Shown here: in pieces, positions 31,915 through 43,971 of the stretch
How positions within the stretch are numbered: the first letter of the stretch is position 1
Layout: every line of letters starts with the position of its first letter
Position numbers and translations under genes: made by a program
The notes under the pieces: model-generated
What the model saw: the letters and a program-made list of their open reading frames with translations, nothing else
The model's database searches: none
Told to the model about the DNA's origin: nothing
From: Leptasterias polaris
Lineage: Eukaryota > Echinodermata > Asteroidea > Forcipulatida > Asteriidae
Assembly (NCBI GenBank): GCA_037783415.1
Contig: JAZGTN010000150.1
Location: 1,302,001 to 1,366,000 of the forward strand
Length of the DNA stretch: 64,000 bases
Direction of reading: 5' to 3'

Positions 31915-34873
31915 ATGATGATGATATTGATTTAAATGATCCACTTGATGTACCCAATAGTTCGCTTTACTATTCCACTGAGCAAATTACACAAGTGATC
32001 AACCTGAGTCTTGTTTCAGTATTACATATTAATATAAGGAGTCTACAAAAAAACTTTGACAACCTTAAAGTTCTCTTAAATCTGTCAAAACATACGTTTT
32101 CTATAATTGCACTCTCCGAAACCTGGTTAAAAACCGAACCTCATAGTTTTTATTCATTACCTGGTTATCAACTCATTGTGAACAACAGAGACGGTATTAA
32201 AGCTGGAGGCGGGGTGGCTCTTTACGTTTCTTCTGATTTGAATTTTACAGTTAGAGAAGACCTTAAGTTTTCGAATGAATCGCTCGAATCACTTTTTATT
32301 GAAGTGGTCGTTCCCAAAGCTCAAAACATTATCACAGGGGTAGTATATAAACCACCTTCTGCTGTTCACAGTGAATTTATGGAAAATTTTCAAATTGTAT
32401 GCTCACGGTTAGTTCTTCAAAATAAATCTTGTATTATCTCTGGCGATTTCAATATCAATTTATTAAATTATACCAACTCTAGTTCCCAGTCTTTTATCAA
32501 TGTACTCACCTCTTATTCTTTGCTCCCACTTATCAATAAGCCTACCCGTATAACCAATAATTCTGCTACACTTATAGACAATATATTTACTAATATTTTA
32601 CCTTTACCTAAATCAGGCATTATTTTATCCGATATTTCTGATCATCTTCCAATATTTTTGTTTATAGAGCCATCGTCAAACACTTCTGACCTTAACGGCC
32701 GAAGTGGTTATTCTTCTTCGGCACGTAGTTTTTCCAACTATAATTTTAATCAGTTTAACGATGACTTGCTAGCGACTGATTGGGCTGATGTTTGTACTTG
32801 TAGTGATCCGGAAGTGGCATTTAATACATTTATGCATCACTTTCATCATATGTATGATAAACACTTTCCTATTATCGTTCATACTCACCGTAAAAAATCC
32901 AGCCATAGCTCTACTTCACCTTGGATCACCCCTTTACTACTTAAATCAATTAACATGAAAAATAAATTATATCATAAATATTTGTCCAATCCTACATTTT
33001 TTCGGAAAAACAAATATACTACATACAAAAATAATCTAACTAGCTTAATTCGCACTGCTAAAAAAATGTATTATTCAAATCAGTTTGAACGGGAACAAAA
33101 TAACATTCGTAATACTTGGAAAGTAATTAATTCAGTTCTGAACAACAAGAAAACTTCCCAATCAATCAATAGTGTTTTTTCGGATGGTAAATTAACTACT
33201 TATGCCCCTGATATAGCTAATTGCTTTAATAATTATTTCATTAATATCGGTCCAAATCTCGCCAGTAAAATACAGGACTCCCAATTGTCTATTAGTTTTA
33301 AAGATTATTTAGATAACCCTAACCCAAATTCTTTATTTCTTATGCCGGTGACTGAATATGAAATAATTGACATTGTTAATAACTTAAAAAATAAAACAAG
33401 CTCGGGGCATGATTCAGTTAGCACAACTATCTTAAAACGTAGTATTATTGCCATATGTAAACCACTTACTCATGTCATTAATGTATCTTTTCAATCTGGT
33501 ATTGTCCCTTCTCAATTAAAAATTGCAAAGGTCATTCCAGTTTTAAAAAAGGTGATCCTGCTTGTGTTAACAATTATAGACCCATATCTATTTTGTCATG
33601 TTTTTCAAAGATTTTTGAAAAAAGTGTATATGCCCGTACTATCAAATTCTTAGATAAGTTCAATATTTTAACTAGTTCACAATTTGGTTTTCGTAGAAAA
33701 CACTCAACTACCCATGCGTTACTTGACTTTATAAATAAAGTCACTCACGGCATAGATGAATCCAAACACACCCTGGGGATATTCCTCGATCTATCCAAAG
33801 CCTTCGATACAATTGACCATGGCATTTTATTGTACAAACTTTTCTATTATGGTATTCGAGGAATCTCCCTGGAGTGGTTTAGGAGCTATCTCAAAAATAG
33901 ATCCCAATATGTATTTGTGAACGGCTTTAACTCACAATCTAGCTTTCTTACGCATGGTGTACCCCAGGGCTCAATTTTAGGACCTTTGCTTTTTTTATTA
34001 TATATCAATGACTTTACAAAGTCGTCTAATTTGCTTTCCTTTATATTGTTTGCTGATGACTCTAATTTATTCTTTTCCCATAGAAACCTTAACTACCTTA
34101 GTGATACAGTTAACGCTGAACTTATTTCTGTTGCGAATTGGTTCAGAATAAATAAATTATCCTTAAATATTTCTAAATCTAGCTATATGTTGTTCAGTAA
34201 CTCTGCCAGTGAACTACCCTGTAACATTATAATTGATAATAACGTTATCAACAAAACTGATTGCTGTAAATTTTTAGGTCTGTTTATTGACTCAGGGTTG
34301 ACATGGAAAAAACATATTGATTATTTATGTAAAACCATTGCTAGGAACATAGGTGTAATTAACAAGATCAAACATTTTTTACCTGTTAAAGTTTTAGAAT
34401 CTCTGTACAACACCCTTATTGTTTCTTATCTTAACTATGGTTTACTTGCTTGGGGCAGTAGTTCTGTTACCAATTTAAACAGATTACTCCACCTACAGAA
34501 AAGAGCCCTGCGCACAATTAATTTTGTCGACTACTATGAACACACAAATCCCCTTTTCATAAAACAGAAGACTTTAAAAATCAAAGACATGTACAGCCTT
34601 CAGCTTGGGTCCCTTATGTATCAATCTACTCATAATACCCTACCATCTTCCATTAACATGTTATTTATCAAAAACCGTGAAATTCACTCTCATTTTACTC
34701 GCCAAGGCTCTAATTTTAATATTCCATTTAGTCGTACCTCCCTTGCTCAAAATACCGTTAAATACAAGGGACCCAAGCTCTGGAACTCCCTCTCTTTTCA
34801 ACTTCAAGTTTCTACCAATCTCCCCATCTTCAAACGATTATTTAAATCCATTTTAATTCAAAATTACTTTTAA
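31915..34873 (+). pseudogene. ORF2: APE endonuclease and reverse transcriptase, one frame change
   Basis: The first frame has the AP-endonuclease-like domain: HINIRSL, ALSETWL, GGGVALYV, SGDFNINLL and SDISDHLPIF. At 33545-33551 (AAAAAAG) the frame moves by -1 and the RT follows: NYRPISILSCFSKIFEK, FGFRRKHSTTHAL, FLDLSKAFDTIDH, HGVPQGSILGPLLFLLYIND and the catalytic FADDSN, then the C-terminal part to a stop at 34873. The first frame has no ATG near its start, so re-initiation or another start codon would be needed. The frame change is most simply loss of one A, but the heptamer is a textbook -1 slippery site in the correct register. Confidence 0.85.
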
Positions 34874-35324
34874 TTCATGCCTGTGGCTCACATACATATG
34901 TACCTTTTATTTTTCTATCTGACCTGACATAATATTGATCTGATGTAGTGTTTGTTTCTTGTTAAATGTATACATGTTTTGTGTTTTGGTCTGTTGTTCT
35001 ATGTGTAATTTATTTAATTACAGCACGCCCATTGAGCCCTGCCCTGTGTCATGTGACTTATCCAATCTTCATTGTTATGGCCCTGGCTCTTTGGGCGTGC
35101 CTGTTAGGGGTCCATGCTCAAAAGCTTTGCTTCTAAATGGGCTCCCCTGCAGTATCCTTGTACTTAGCCTTATTACATAATACCTTTAGCATTCGTAGTT
35201 TGTATAGTAACATTTGTGTTATATCTTTTCATCGATTGTTTTTGATACTGTGGAAATAATAATAATAATAAACCTTGAAATATACCAAATTGGTCAGCAC
35301 TTGTGATTTATGATTTAGGTAGAT

Positions 35325-35681
35325 ATGACACTTCTGAACCATAATGCAAGTTTCTCAAACAAGTACAAATCACTACAGAAATCAAAGTTTCAGTTTGTCA
35401 CATCTGTTAACTGCACCCAAGGCATTATCAGCAAAAGCATGGAAGAAGTTAGAAGAACAAAAATGGCTAAAAACAGAAGCTTAATGAATTTGTACATGAA
35501 CAGGACATTTTGCAAGGGAATTTTGCGAGGCTTTCTGAAAAAATTTAAAAGGTCCATGCCAAATCAAACAATCTTACAAGTAAAATTTGGAGCAAGTGTG
35601 TTTGAACCAGCATCAAAGAACAATAGAAGAGTCTACCCAACACCCCCATCAAAAGGATTGATCTTTAAAAGCAAAGGCTGA
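35325..35681 (+). CDS. Unrecognised small ORF, paralogue A of a pair
   Basis: 118 aa, basic. It shares TQGIISKSMEEVRRTK and the end YPTPPSKGLIFKSKG with the next ORF, which has TQGIIEKSIGEVKRIK and VYSSPQIKGLHF. It may be a real exon family or a repeated transposon segment. Domain not recognised. Confidence 0.35.
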   Translation: MTLLNHNASFSNKYKSLQKSKFQFVTSVNCTQGIISKSMEEVRRTKMAKNRSLMNLYMNRTFCKGILRGFLKKFKRSMPNQTILQVKFGASVFEPASKNNRRVYPTPPSKGLIFKSKG

Positions 35682-35818
35682 GGGAAAAAGCATCAACAAT
35701 CTAGACTTAGACAAGGGGGAATGCATTCACTATGATTTACCTTTTAAAAAAAAAAACTGTAGGCTACATTGAACTTGAAACTTTAACACATTTCAAAGTT
35801 TAGACAAAGTCCTAGAAA

Positions 35819-36226
35819 ATGTCGTTCTTTATATCAATTTTATGTACACCTAAATTTCAAAATATAACTTCCAACAATCACACCCAGGGAATCATTGAGA
35901 AAAGTATAGGTGAAGTTAAACGCATTAAGTTACAGCATAATCAGTTTAGAAAACTGAATGATTTTGTACTACTGTATGAGCAGGGTATGTTGCCGATGCA
36001 CAGAGAGTTTTGGGAAGCGAATTGCAAATCAAAGAAACAGTCACACAGAAAGTTGGTAACGTTAACTGAGAAATGGTGCAAACGGGTGAGGAACAGTACT
36101 CCCAAAAGTAAAGGAGTTTATTCATCACCTCAAATAAAAGGCTTACATTTTAATGACAAACAAAAGAAGAAAACAAATAATAACACAACACAAACAAAGA
36201 AAACAAGGGTGACAGAAATGGCATAA
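35819..36226 (+). CDS. Unrecognised small ORF, paralogue B of a pair
   Basis: 135 aa, strongly basic, with a Lys/Asn/Thr-rich C-terminus. The middle part (FRKLNDFVLLYEQGMLPMHR, EKWCKRVRNS) looks like a folded helical domain but I do not recognise it. Homology with the ORF at 35325 shows local duplication about 500 bp apart. Splice sites around it were not resolved. Confidence 0.35.
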   Translation: MSFFISILCTPKFQNITSNNHTQGIIEKSIGEVKRIKLQHNQFRKLNDFVLLYEQGMLPMHREFWEANCKSKKQSHRKLVTLTEKWCKRVRNSTPKSKGVYSSPQIKGLHFNDKQKKKTNNNTTQTKKTRVTEMA

Positions 36227-36437
36227 AAACAATTACGTCACTCTTACACAAGAAAAAACACATAATGCTCAGTCTAAAGCAAAGAGCCCAAAGCTACAAC
36301 CAGCTAATTGCAAGTACGACTAATTCACAGCAATCACTTGAACTTAGCTTTAGAGGTATTGCAAATAACAGGGTATCTCATTTGGTGTTCGTGTTCTCAA
36401 CTTGTTAACCAGAGACTTGCCTCTCACATATCTACGA

Positions 36438-36537
36438 GCTAGATTTATTGTACCTTACATTATATTGTACGTACGTTTACAACGTTGCTCAGAAGAATAA
36501 ATTCACAACCGAGTTTCTACATACTCAAGCTAGTTCC
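36438..36537 (+). repeat. Fragment of the LTR found at 45022
   Basis: About 100 bp sharing ACCTTACATTATATTGTA, CAACGTTGCTCAGA and ACCGAGTTTCTACATACTCA with 45022-45133. Only this piece of the LTR is present. Confidence 0.7.
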
Positions 36538-36579
36538 TGTTACAATAGTAATTGGAAGGCAGTTACTATTACTGCCACC

Positions 36580-36918
36580 ATGGTAAAGACTACACAGTCA
36601 ATCAGGAAAAAACAGCTCAGGGAAAAGAAATCCAAACAGTGTTGGGAGCTGAACCTTCAAGGGGAGGACGGTTCTGAGGACCATTTGTACGCCAAAACTT
36701 GCACTGTATGGAGCAGATGTACCCTATGGAACGGCGACATTGAAAGATCATATTGGCAAGAATTTTTTTTTAAAGAGGAAAGAAAACTTGCTCATATAAT
36801 GAATGCAATACCAGACTTAATAATTGTGTGTACAAAAACGAATAAACCAAATGCGCAATGCTTGAATATGCTTAATTATTTATATAGCTTAATAGATAAC
36901 ATCATTTGCTCTTGCTAA
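36580..36918 (+). CDS. Hypothetical protein, 112 aa
   Basis: The ATG at 36580 lies in a perfect Kozak context (GCCACCATGG). The protein starts MVKTTQSIRKKQLREKKSKQ (Lys/Arg-rich), then a mixed segment with several Cys and Trp, and ends IIVCTKTNKPNAQ...IDNIICSC. No known domain. It directly follows the LTR fragment, so it may belong to a retroelement. Confidence 0.3.
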   Translation: MVKTTQSIRKKQLREKKSKQCWELNLQGEDGSEDHLYAKTCTVWSRCTLWNGDIERSYWQEFFFKEERKLAHIMNAIPDLIIVCTKTNKPNAQCLNMLNYLYSLIDNIICSC

Positions 36919-37224
36919 AGTATGTGTGCGCATCGAATGTTTTTATATTCATTAAACTAGTTTCAACAGTGTTGTTTGTAAATAAGTTTGTCCAATTTAG
37001 AAGTCGCACCTCTTTTTTGTCAATGATTTTGTTTGTGTCGTGTTCAATGACGAGCAATTGAAAAAATACATTTGAAAGTTCATTGTCTATCTTTTTTATG
37101 TCTACAACAATATATGAGAATAGATTTAAAAGTTCTTCTGAATTCACCAAAAAAAAGGTTCTCTTACGAGGCAAATATTTTGCGTTTATGACATTTGGTT
37201 TGACTATTTAAAAAAAAAAATAAG

Positions 37225-37275
37225 TTAGTGGCCTGACGTTTCGACCCTAGCAGAGTCTTTCTCGAAGGCTAAAAA
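37225..37275. repeat. Short dispersed repeat (ACGTTTCGACCCTAG phrase)
   Basis: GGCCTGACGTTTCGACC followed by GCAGAGTCTTTCTCGAAGGC is a phrase I associate with the terminal repeats of other Penelope-like elements in marine invertebrates. No more of such an element is visible here. Confidence 0.3.
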
Positions 37276-37453
37276 TTTTGTTTAGTTTTATTTTTTTTAC
37301 AGTATATAGAGACTGGCAACTGTATCTTTAGAAGTGTGTCGTGTAATTTTTTACTAGTACTACAATCGTTTAATGATTTGAAGTGATTAAAATTTAAAAA
37401 ATGATTTGCCGTCGAAATTGTTTTAAAATACATATAGGTGTTGTCATAAGCAG

Positions 37454-40400
37454 CAGGCCTCGATCTTTACCGCGGCCACCGCGGCAAATGGCCGCATGCC
37501 CTTCCAACTTTGCCGCATGCCCCTCAAAAAAATACACCCGTTGCGGCCAACTTGGCCAGCGTGCCCTTTAGTATTTTACCGAGCTACATGTAGGTCCGTC
37601 ATGACAATAATATGACAATCATACATGTACATGTACATGTACATATCACGAACATTGTGTAGAGTTTCCGTGCATACAAAACACCATTCAACAAACGTTT
37701 GCGGTGAATATACTCCACGTCGGTATCGATATAACGTGTGTCGTAGCTAGCTTGCTCGTCGGATCACTTGAGACTCACACCCGCTCGATCTCCCGGCCGG
37801 CCGCGGCCGGCCCCACACACGCTGATAATAAGCGGCTCCGAAATGCGGCTTGATAAGCACGGGCTGAACAGCCGGCTGTATTTGTACAAGGTAACCAGTG
37901 TTGTAATTGTAAAATCACTACAACTGGGTCGGATACCAGCGCACGTTTTAGCCCGGCGCCCGCAGCCACGTGATATACACGGTAACCAGCGCACTACTAG
38001 TGATAATAAACTCAGCACAAATGAGTCGGATACCAGTGCATATTTTTTATGAATGGAAAAAGTTCTGACCATTCACATCCAACGTTTGTACACGCTGATC
38101 TCCAAAAACTGAAGTTAAAAATAAGCATCATGCCTTCACACAATCGTGTAAAAAAGCGCAAAAAGGATGCTTTTCTCAAGGAAGGCTCAAAATGCCAAAA
38201 GCTTGAAAACTTGTTTTCAAAGAAAAGGTAGGAATCAAATATTTATAAATTAACCAGTCAGTACAGGATTGTAGGTGGCCTACAAAATAATTGAAAATAA
38301 ACATTTTAAAGGGACTCCACATTTCATTAAAAAGGAACACATTTTAAGTGTTTATATCAAAGGTATATATTATAATGTTTTAAGGTTTTTTATAATAATC
38401 ATTTCTACTGGATCCATATTTTAAAGAGACCATACATATAAATTGTTTAAATCTACATTTTAAAGGGACACTATACATTCTATTAAAATCAAAGGGTTCA
38501 CATATTTAAGTTTTGTCTAAATTTTAAAAAGTATCATACATTTTTAAGTTAGTTAAATGATTCAAAGTTGTAGATGGGAATTAAATATTTTCTAGGCCTA
38601 CATGGGATCATATATATATATATATTTTATTAAGCAATAGCATCTTACAATTAATGCATTCTCAATTTAAAAGGTAATTATGTATTTTCCCTCTTTGCTT
38701 TTTCACAGGGAATCAACGAGTGTTGGTGCAGATACACCTAATACCGTGCAAGTACCACTGCCACCTGCTGTCAATGATGCAGACACTGATGAGATTGTCA
38801 ATGATGAGCCTAGCAGTAGAACCCTTGTTACTCCAATGCCAGCATCAAATAAGCCTAAGAAGAGGAAACCTCGATGCGACACTGTAAAAGGATGGAATTT
38901 CAAATGGCTTGCATTTGAAGAAGATAATGGCTTCGTCCAAAAGGTTTGGTGTACCTTGTGCAGAAAGCATTCATATTCTGATATGTTACATGTAAATCGT
39001 GGTCAGAAACAGCTGTGTGAGGTCGAGGCCTTTGTAGCTGGTACGCAGAATGTGAAAAAAGATACGGCAATGGGGCACCAATGGTCAAAGCTCCACTCAA
39101 GATGCGAGCTCCTTGAGTATGAAGCATCCCAGCAGAACAAAATGACGGTCAAGGAGCACCTTACAACCATAGATGTGTCAACAAAGACAAAGATGTGCAA
39201 ACTGTTTGACATCGCATATACAGTGGCAAAACGGGAACTTCCCTTCACAGTCTATCCAACATTAGTCAACATGGAAAAGAAACATGGAGTGCGTCTTGGG
39301 GAGACATATATTAATGACAAAGCTTGTAGAAGCTTCATCGACACCATTGGTGAGACCATGGTTGACAACTTGGACACAGACATCCTGGGCCAACACAAGC
39401 GACCGCTCTACTTTTCACTACTGTTTGATGGTAGCGCTGATAAAGCATTTTCAGAGAAAGAAATTGTTACAGTTAAAGTTCTTAACAATGGCCTACCGGA
39501 GATGAGACTACTGGGAATTGCAGAACCTGACAACAGCCATGCCGAAGCTGTTTACCAATCCATCATCAAGAAATGCCAGGAACATGGATTGAAACCTGAA
39601 GATTCGTTAGTTGCAGCAGCCGCTGATGGAGCATCTATCAACACAGGCCAGTATAATGGCGTATTTACGAAACTCACACAGACTGGTTCAGATGATGGAT
39701 GTCCATGGATGCTCAAAATTCACTGTGTTCCACATCGTATGGAGTTGGGTATCAAAGATGCATTCCACAAGTCATACTTCAACCAGATTGATAAAGTATT
39801 GGTCGATCTCTACTACATGTTTAAGAGATCTCCCAAGAAGTGGAGAGAACTGAAACGGCTTGGAACAACACTTGGAGTGCGGGTTACCAAGTTAGCAAGA
39901 GGTCATGGGACACGGTGGGTTGCACACAGGAAGAGTGCAGTACAGGCTCTTGACCACAACTATGAAGTCCTTGTGAGTCTCCTTGAAGACATGGCATCAG
40001 GGCAGCGCAAAGACATCAAGGCTGATGACCAAGCAAAGATGAAGGGCTACTTGAGGATCATCAAGTCAGCTAAGTTTGTTTTCTGTTTGGCCTTCTATGC
40101 TGATATTCTTGATGATCTATCTCAGTTATCCCTGATATTTCAGTCGAATGAAACACCAATCTTCAAAGTTCGGGCAAGCACAGAGGCCACTCTAAATTCC
40201 ATCAGGGAACAACAGACCAAACCAGGCAAGATGCTGCAGCAGGTAATTGGAGAGCTCAGCACGGGCGAATTCAGAGGACACACATTGAGCAAGCAAGGTG
40301 ATGATCCCGACCACAAAGGCTTCCACAAACTTGCTGCATATACCATTAGCAATATTGTCAGATGTGTAGATTCACGACTTCGCTCATTTGCAGAAGATGA

Positions 40401-41545
40401 TGTTTTTGTTGCAGCCGACATTCTTGACCCAACCAACTACCCTTCTAGAATTGACAAAGAAGGCCTCATGGAGTATGGTAATGATCATGTGCAGATACTC
40501 ACTGATCATTTCCAATCGCTTCTCATCAAACAGGGTTGTGAAATCAACAAAATTCATTCAGAGTGGACTCAAATTAAACTACACATCAGCAGAAACCACA
40601 CTCATCTACCGGCACATAAATTGTGGCAAAAGATGATCGTGCACAAATCAGCCGAGTTCTCCAACTTTCTGCACTTGGTTCACATCCTGCTCGTGTGCCC
40701 AATAGCCAGCGCACAAGTGGAGCGACAGTTCTCTGCAGTCAAGAGAATTCTAGGAGACTGGCGCCTGACCCTTGGACTGAAGACTATAGAAACTTTGCTG
40801 AGAATTTCTACTGAGGGACCAGACCCAGATGACTTCGCTCCTGAGTCATCAGTTGACAAGTGGTGGCATAATAGCACCAGAAGCAGACGACCACATACTA
40901 AACCCCTCCACAAAATGGCATCTACCTCATCAGACATCTTGGAAAGCGATGGCTCCACAGACTCCGACTCAGATAGTGAAGCAGACATTGCTAGTGACAG
41001 TCCTGGCAAAGACTCTGATGAGGAAGACTTGCCAGACAGTGACTTTTAGATGACAAAGCAATAACATTAAATTTAAGATTAACAACACAGAATGCATGCA
41101 GATTTCAGCTAATCGGCTGATTTCCTTGTTTTTTGTTTCTCAGCTAAATGAACAAACATAACACAGTACAAAGTCTTGCTGTGCCTGGCACTTTCCTTTT
41201 TTGACAAACTGCAGTTGCATGCCTATGTAATAAATAACAAATAATACACCTTTACCATGGTGCAGCCATCTTGTTTTTTACCATTCAAAACAATGTAACA
41301 AAACTAAGGCTGGAAGGAAAAATAGTCTGGTACCATTTTATGTTATTATTTTAATTTACAAATATTTATATTAAAATATTTTAAATAGGCATTTATACAC
41401 TGGCTGTAAATAAAGGTTATTTAAATTAAAGGTTTTGAAATGAATGGCCTTGGTGCCCCCTTGAGTTGGCCTTGGTGCCCTGTTGAATTTTGATGAGGGC
41501 AAGGCCAAAGTGGCCTGCCCCTTTTTTGCCCAAGATCGAGGCCTG
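37454..41545 (+). mobile_element. Complete hAT-like DNA transposon, 4,092 bp, TSD AAGCAG
   Basis: The left TIR CAGGCCTCGATCTT is matched by its reverse complement AAGATCGAGGCCTG at the right. The perfect 6-bp duplication AAGCAG is at 37448-37453 and 41546-41551. Subterminal repeats include GGCCTTGGTGCCC twice at the right end and related GGCC/GTGCCC words at the left. It contains one intact two-exon transposase gene. Classic hAT elements make 8-bp duplications; three related elements in this window all show 6 bp. Confidence 0.93.
38130..41049 (+). CDS. hAT-superfamily transposase, two exons, about 812 aa
   Basis: Exon 1 is 38130-38227 (MPSHNRVKKRKKDAF..., a Lys-rich start). Exon 2 is 38709-41049; the join uses AAAAG|GTAGGA and TTTCACAG|GG and agrees in phase. 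The protein has a Cys/His-containing N-terminal region (VWCTLCRKHSYSD), then the RNase H-like core: YFSLLFDGSADKA (first acidic residue), VAAAADGASINTGQ, and IHCVPHRMELGIKDAF. Near the C-terminus is a hAT dimerisation domain, CPIASAQVERQFSAVKRIL. It resembles ZNF862/KIAA1586-type hAT-derived proteins. An acidic Ser/Asp tail closes it. No stop or frameshift, and intact element ends, suggest possible recent activity. Confidence 0.88.
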
Positions 41546-41551
41546 AAGCAG

Positions 41552-42670
41552 CATGTTTTTCTTCAACGCATACATCTACACCAAAAGGCGTTTGACCCTT
41601 CCAAGGACACAGTAGTATTGGCGAGTCAAATTCGTAAACATTAATTCTAAATTCTGACATAGAATTAAATTTCATTGTGCAAAAAATGTATATCGAGCTA
41701 AATTGTGTACAAACAAATCCACTTGGTCTTTTTCTGTTAAAAGAATTAAATTGCCCGAATTTGTAAAAAAAAAATCGTCGGTGCTTCTTTTGTAAGCACA
41801 CAGTGCGCCATTGTTTACTTCAAAAGGTCTCAAGATCGTAGAAAGCGATAAAGCGGTATATTTCTTTTCCACAATTACAGCTAGAGGTTGTCGTTGCCAC
41901 AATACCACCTGTTTTAAGTAAAACTTGTGCAGCGCCTCTGTGCTAGGAAACCACTGGAGTTCTTAGTTGAGTGGTAACAGCCGTGACATATCGTTCAGTG
42001 TAGAGAAAATGTATCATTAGCGATCATTGGTGTATCATCATAGGTTAGACCTGCACTAGGTTAGACCTACACTCAGAGCATAGCTCAGTATATCAGTTAG
42101 ATCACGTTTTACTCTGAGTACATGGACTTACAGATGGAACTCTTTAGAACAAGTGCCATTATTACACTACTACTATTTTAATGTCATAAGTTTATGTGAG
42201 ACAATAAACCAGTTCATTTATTTGTCACAAATTCAGACTCCCGCAACTCTATAGTTTGTATTTCGTGTTTATTGTCATTGCTCGTATGGAAGAAGCCCAC
42301 TTGCCACATGCGAGGAAGGCAACAATGTAATGGGCCAATGTTGACTGCCAATGTTGGTCCAATGAAACTTGAAAGTGTTCCGTTGGCCCAACGTCGGTCC
42401 TATGTAGCGATGTTATCTAGGCAGATTCAAAGAGCTGCTTAAGCAAAAAATATTGCTTAACAAATGTCTGCTTAGTTAAATGTGTGCACACAAAGTTTCA
42501 TCAAATTCTATAATAAATTAAGTTAAGAGGATGTGTTCAACAGCTTTTAAAAGAAAATTCAAAGAATTGTTGTTGCAGTATTAGTTTGTTAATATTTTTG
42601 TGGAAGCCCTAAATCAAACTTTCATCACCAGTGTTTATTTTATTAAATAAATATCCCAGAGACACAGCCT
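41552..42670. other. Intergenic DNA, possible decayed LTR
   Basis: No gene seen. The segment 42030-42250 (ATCACGTTTTACTCTGAG, then AATAAACCAGTTCATTTATT) has the look of an LTR with a polyadenylation signal but no second copy was found. Near 42420 there is a short AGAGCTGCTTAAGC dispersed-repeat phrase, also present near 56823. Confidence 0.3.
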
Positions 42671-42674
42671 ACTG

Positions 42675-43302
42675 CGATGTCTTCGATTTCCCCCGCACCC
42701 CTGGGTCATCCTACAACGACGACGACGGGGAGGACAACCTTATGTTATTTGACGACGACGTCGACTTCCCTTGTGGCCAGCGGTCGCAACCTCGTCCTCG
42801 TGACTTGTCGTTGCAAAAGAAAAAACAAGACACCAGACAGCAAATCAAACTGAGCCCCTCCGCTTTTGGTCTGGTCCGTAAAGCCAGAGTGGAGATTGTC
42901 CGTCTCGCCGGCTTGAGAAATCGGGTTCAGAGGCAGGCTGACAAACTGAGGGAAAGCCTTGATCGTGGTGAAGCCCCAGACTGGTGCAAAATCAACAAGA
43001 AAATACCTACCCTTCCACTCGACATCCCCTGCTCACCCGAGATGATCATCTCGTGGCACAAAAAAACAGCAGGGTTTGCGATTGAACTGGGTAGGTTGAT
43101 CCTAGATCAGTACCAGTCGAGGTTAACTGCGATTGAGGTTGACCTCCTCAAAGCAAAACAAGCGGGGGCCAGTTTGATTGATGCTAACGTGGCAAACGAC
43201 AAGGAGCGTCGACGAGCTCTTCGAGTGCTGGCGATTGTCACCGAGTCGGCGGAGCAGAGGGCCGGTCTCCTCGGAGGACCCAGGGGCGCAAAACGGAGAT
43301 GA
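42675..43302 (+). CDS. ORF1 of the Penelope-like element, copy 2 (5-prime truncated, otherwise open)
   Basis: About 209 residues, open to the stop at 43302. The first five or so codons (MANID in the other copies) are replaced by flanking sequence. Layout: an acidic Asp-rich segment (NDDDGEDNLMLFDDDVDF); a basic stretch; a first coiled coil (ARVEIVRLAGLRNRVQ...); a Pro-rich hinge (KKIPTLPLDIPCSPE); a second long coiled coil; and a basic tail GGPRGAKRR. No zinc knuckle, RRM or endonuclease is visible. By analogy with other retroelement ORF1 proteins it may bind element RNA. It is intronless and sits on a histone-like 3-prime end. I know no such ORF1 in Penelope-like elements, though coiled-coil ORF1s are described in Athena-type ones. 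Confidence 0.75.
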
Positions 43303-43330
43303 GAACTTGGGTATGCCAAACAAAACCAGC

Positions 43331-43365
43331 GGCTCTTTTCAGAGCCACCACTATTTCAAAAAAGA
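43331..43365 (+). terminator. Histone-type stem-loop and downstream element, ORF1 copy 2
   Basis: GGCTCTTTTCAGAGCC at 43331-43346 followed by ACCA, with CAAAAAAGA at 43357-43365. The stem begins 28 nt after the ORF1 stop codon. It is identical to copy 1 in stem, loop and right flank. Confidence 0.92.
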
Positions 43366-43971
43366 GATTTGACCATGGTTGTTTGTTTCTTTAAAGTTTT
43401 TCACAATCAACATGTTCTTTTATTTCTTGTCTTTGGCACTAAACTTGTTCCACTCAAACCTTTAAGATCGATGTCCATTTGCTTGCTCTGTTTATTCCAC
43501 ACCCCCCTCCCTCGTCAGTCCATCCTCGTTTCCTTTTGATGATCTTTCCTTTATAAAAAGCTTCCCAGCTTCATAATAAACCATAATCTGGAAGATCACC
43601 ATAATGCAAACATGTTTCTCAAAAATTCAAAAGCATATCCTTCTTTTAGATTTGCAATCGAGCGTTGATTTTCCCAACCTTCCATCAACCACCATAATCA
43701 CATTTCAAAAGACATTAACCCCCTTCCTTCCCCGTTCCTTCATTTAAGTTCCTGCAAACCCGCCCCTTTTGGGGAAAAAAAATATATTATTTTTCCCCCC
43801 CTCCTTTTCCTCTCTATAACTTAAACCCCCTCCCATTCCTTCTCACTCTCTCCTCCCCTCTATCACATCTCCCTCTTCCTTTTCCGCCACCTTCAACCTC
43901 TCAAACCCGTCCCCTCCAAGTTTCTGCCAATCCGCCCTTTTGAAACCCTCCCCCTCTTCTTTCCTCTCTTT

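Larger units (their letters stand above)
30750..35275 (+). mobile_element. CR1/L2-group non-LTR retrotransposon, near full length
   Basis: ORF1 (30838-31632), a spacer of about 280 bp, ORF2 with APE endonuclease and RT, about 380 bp of 3-prime UTR, and an (AAT)n tail at 35253-35271. It is broken only by one frame change in ORF2 that I can see. The 5-prime end is set by eye. Confidence 0.85.
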
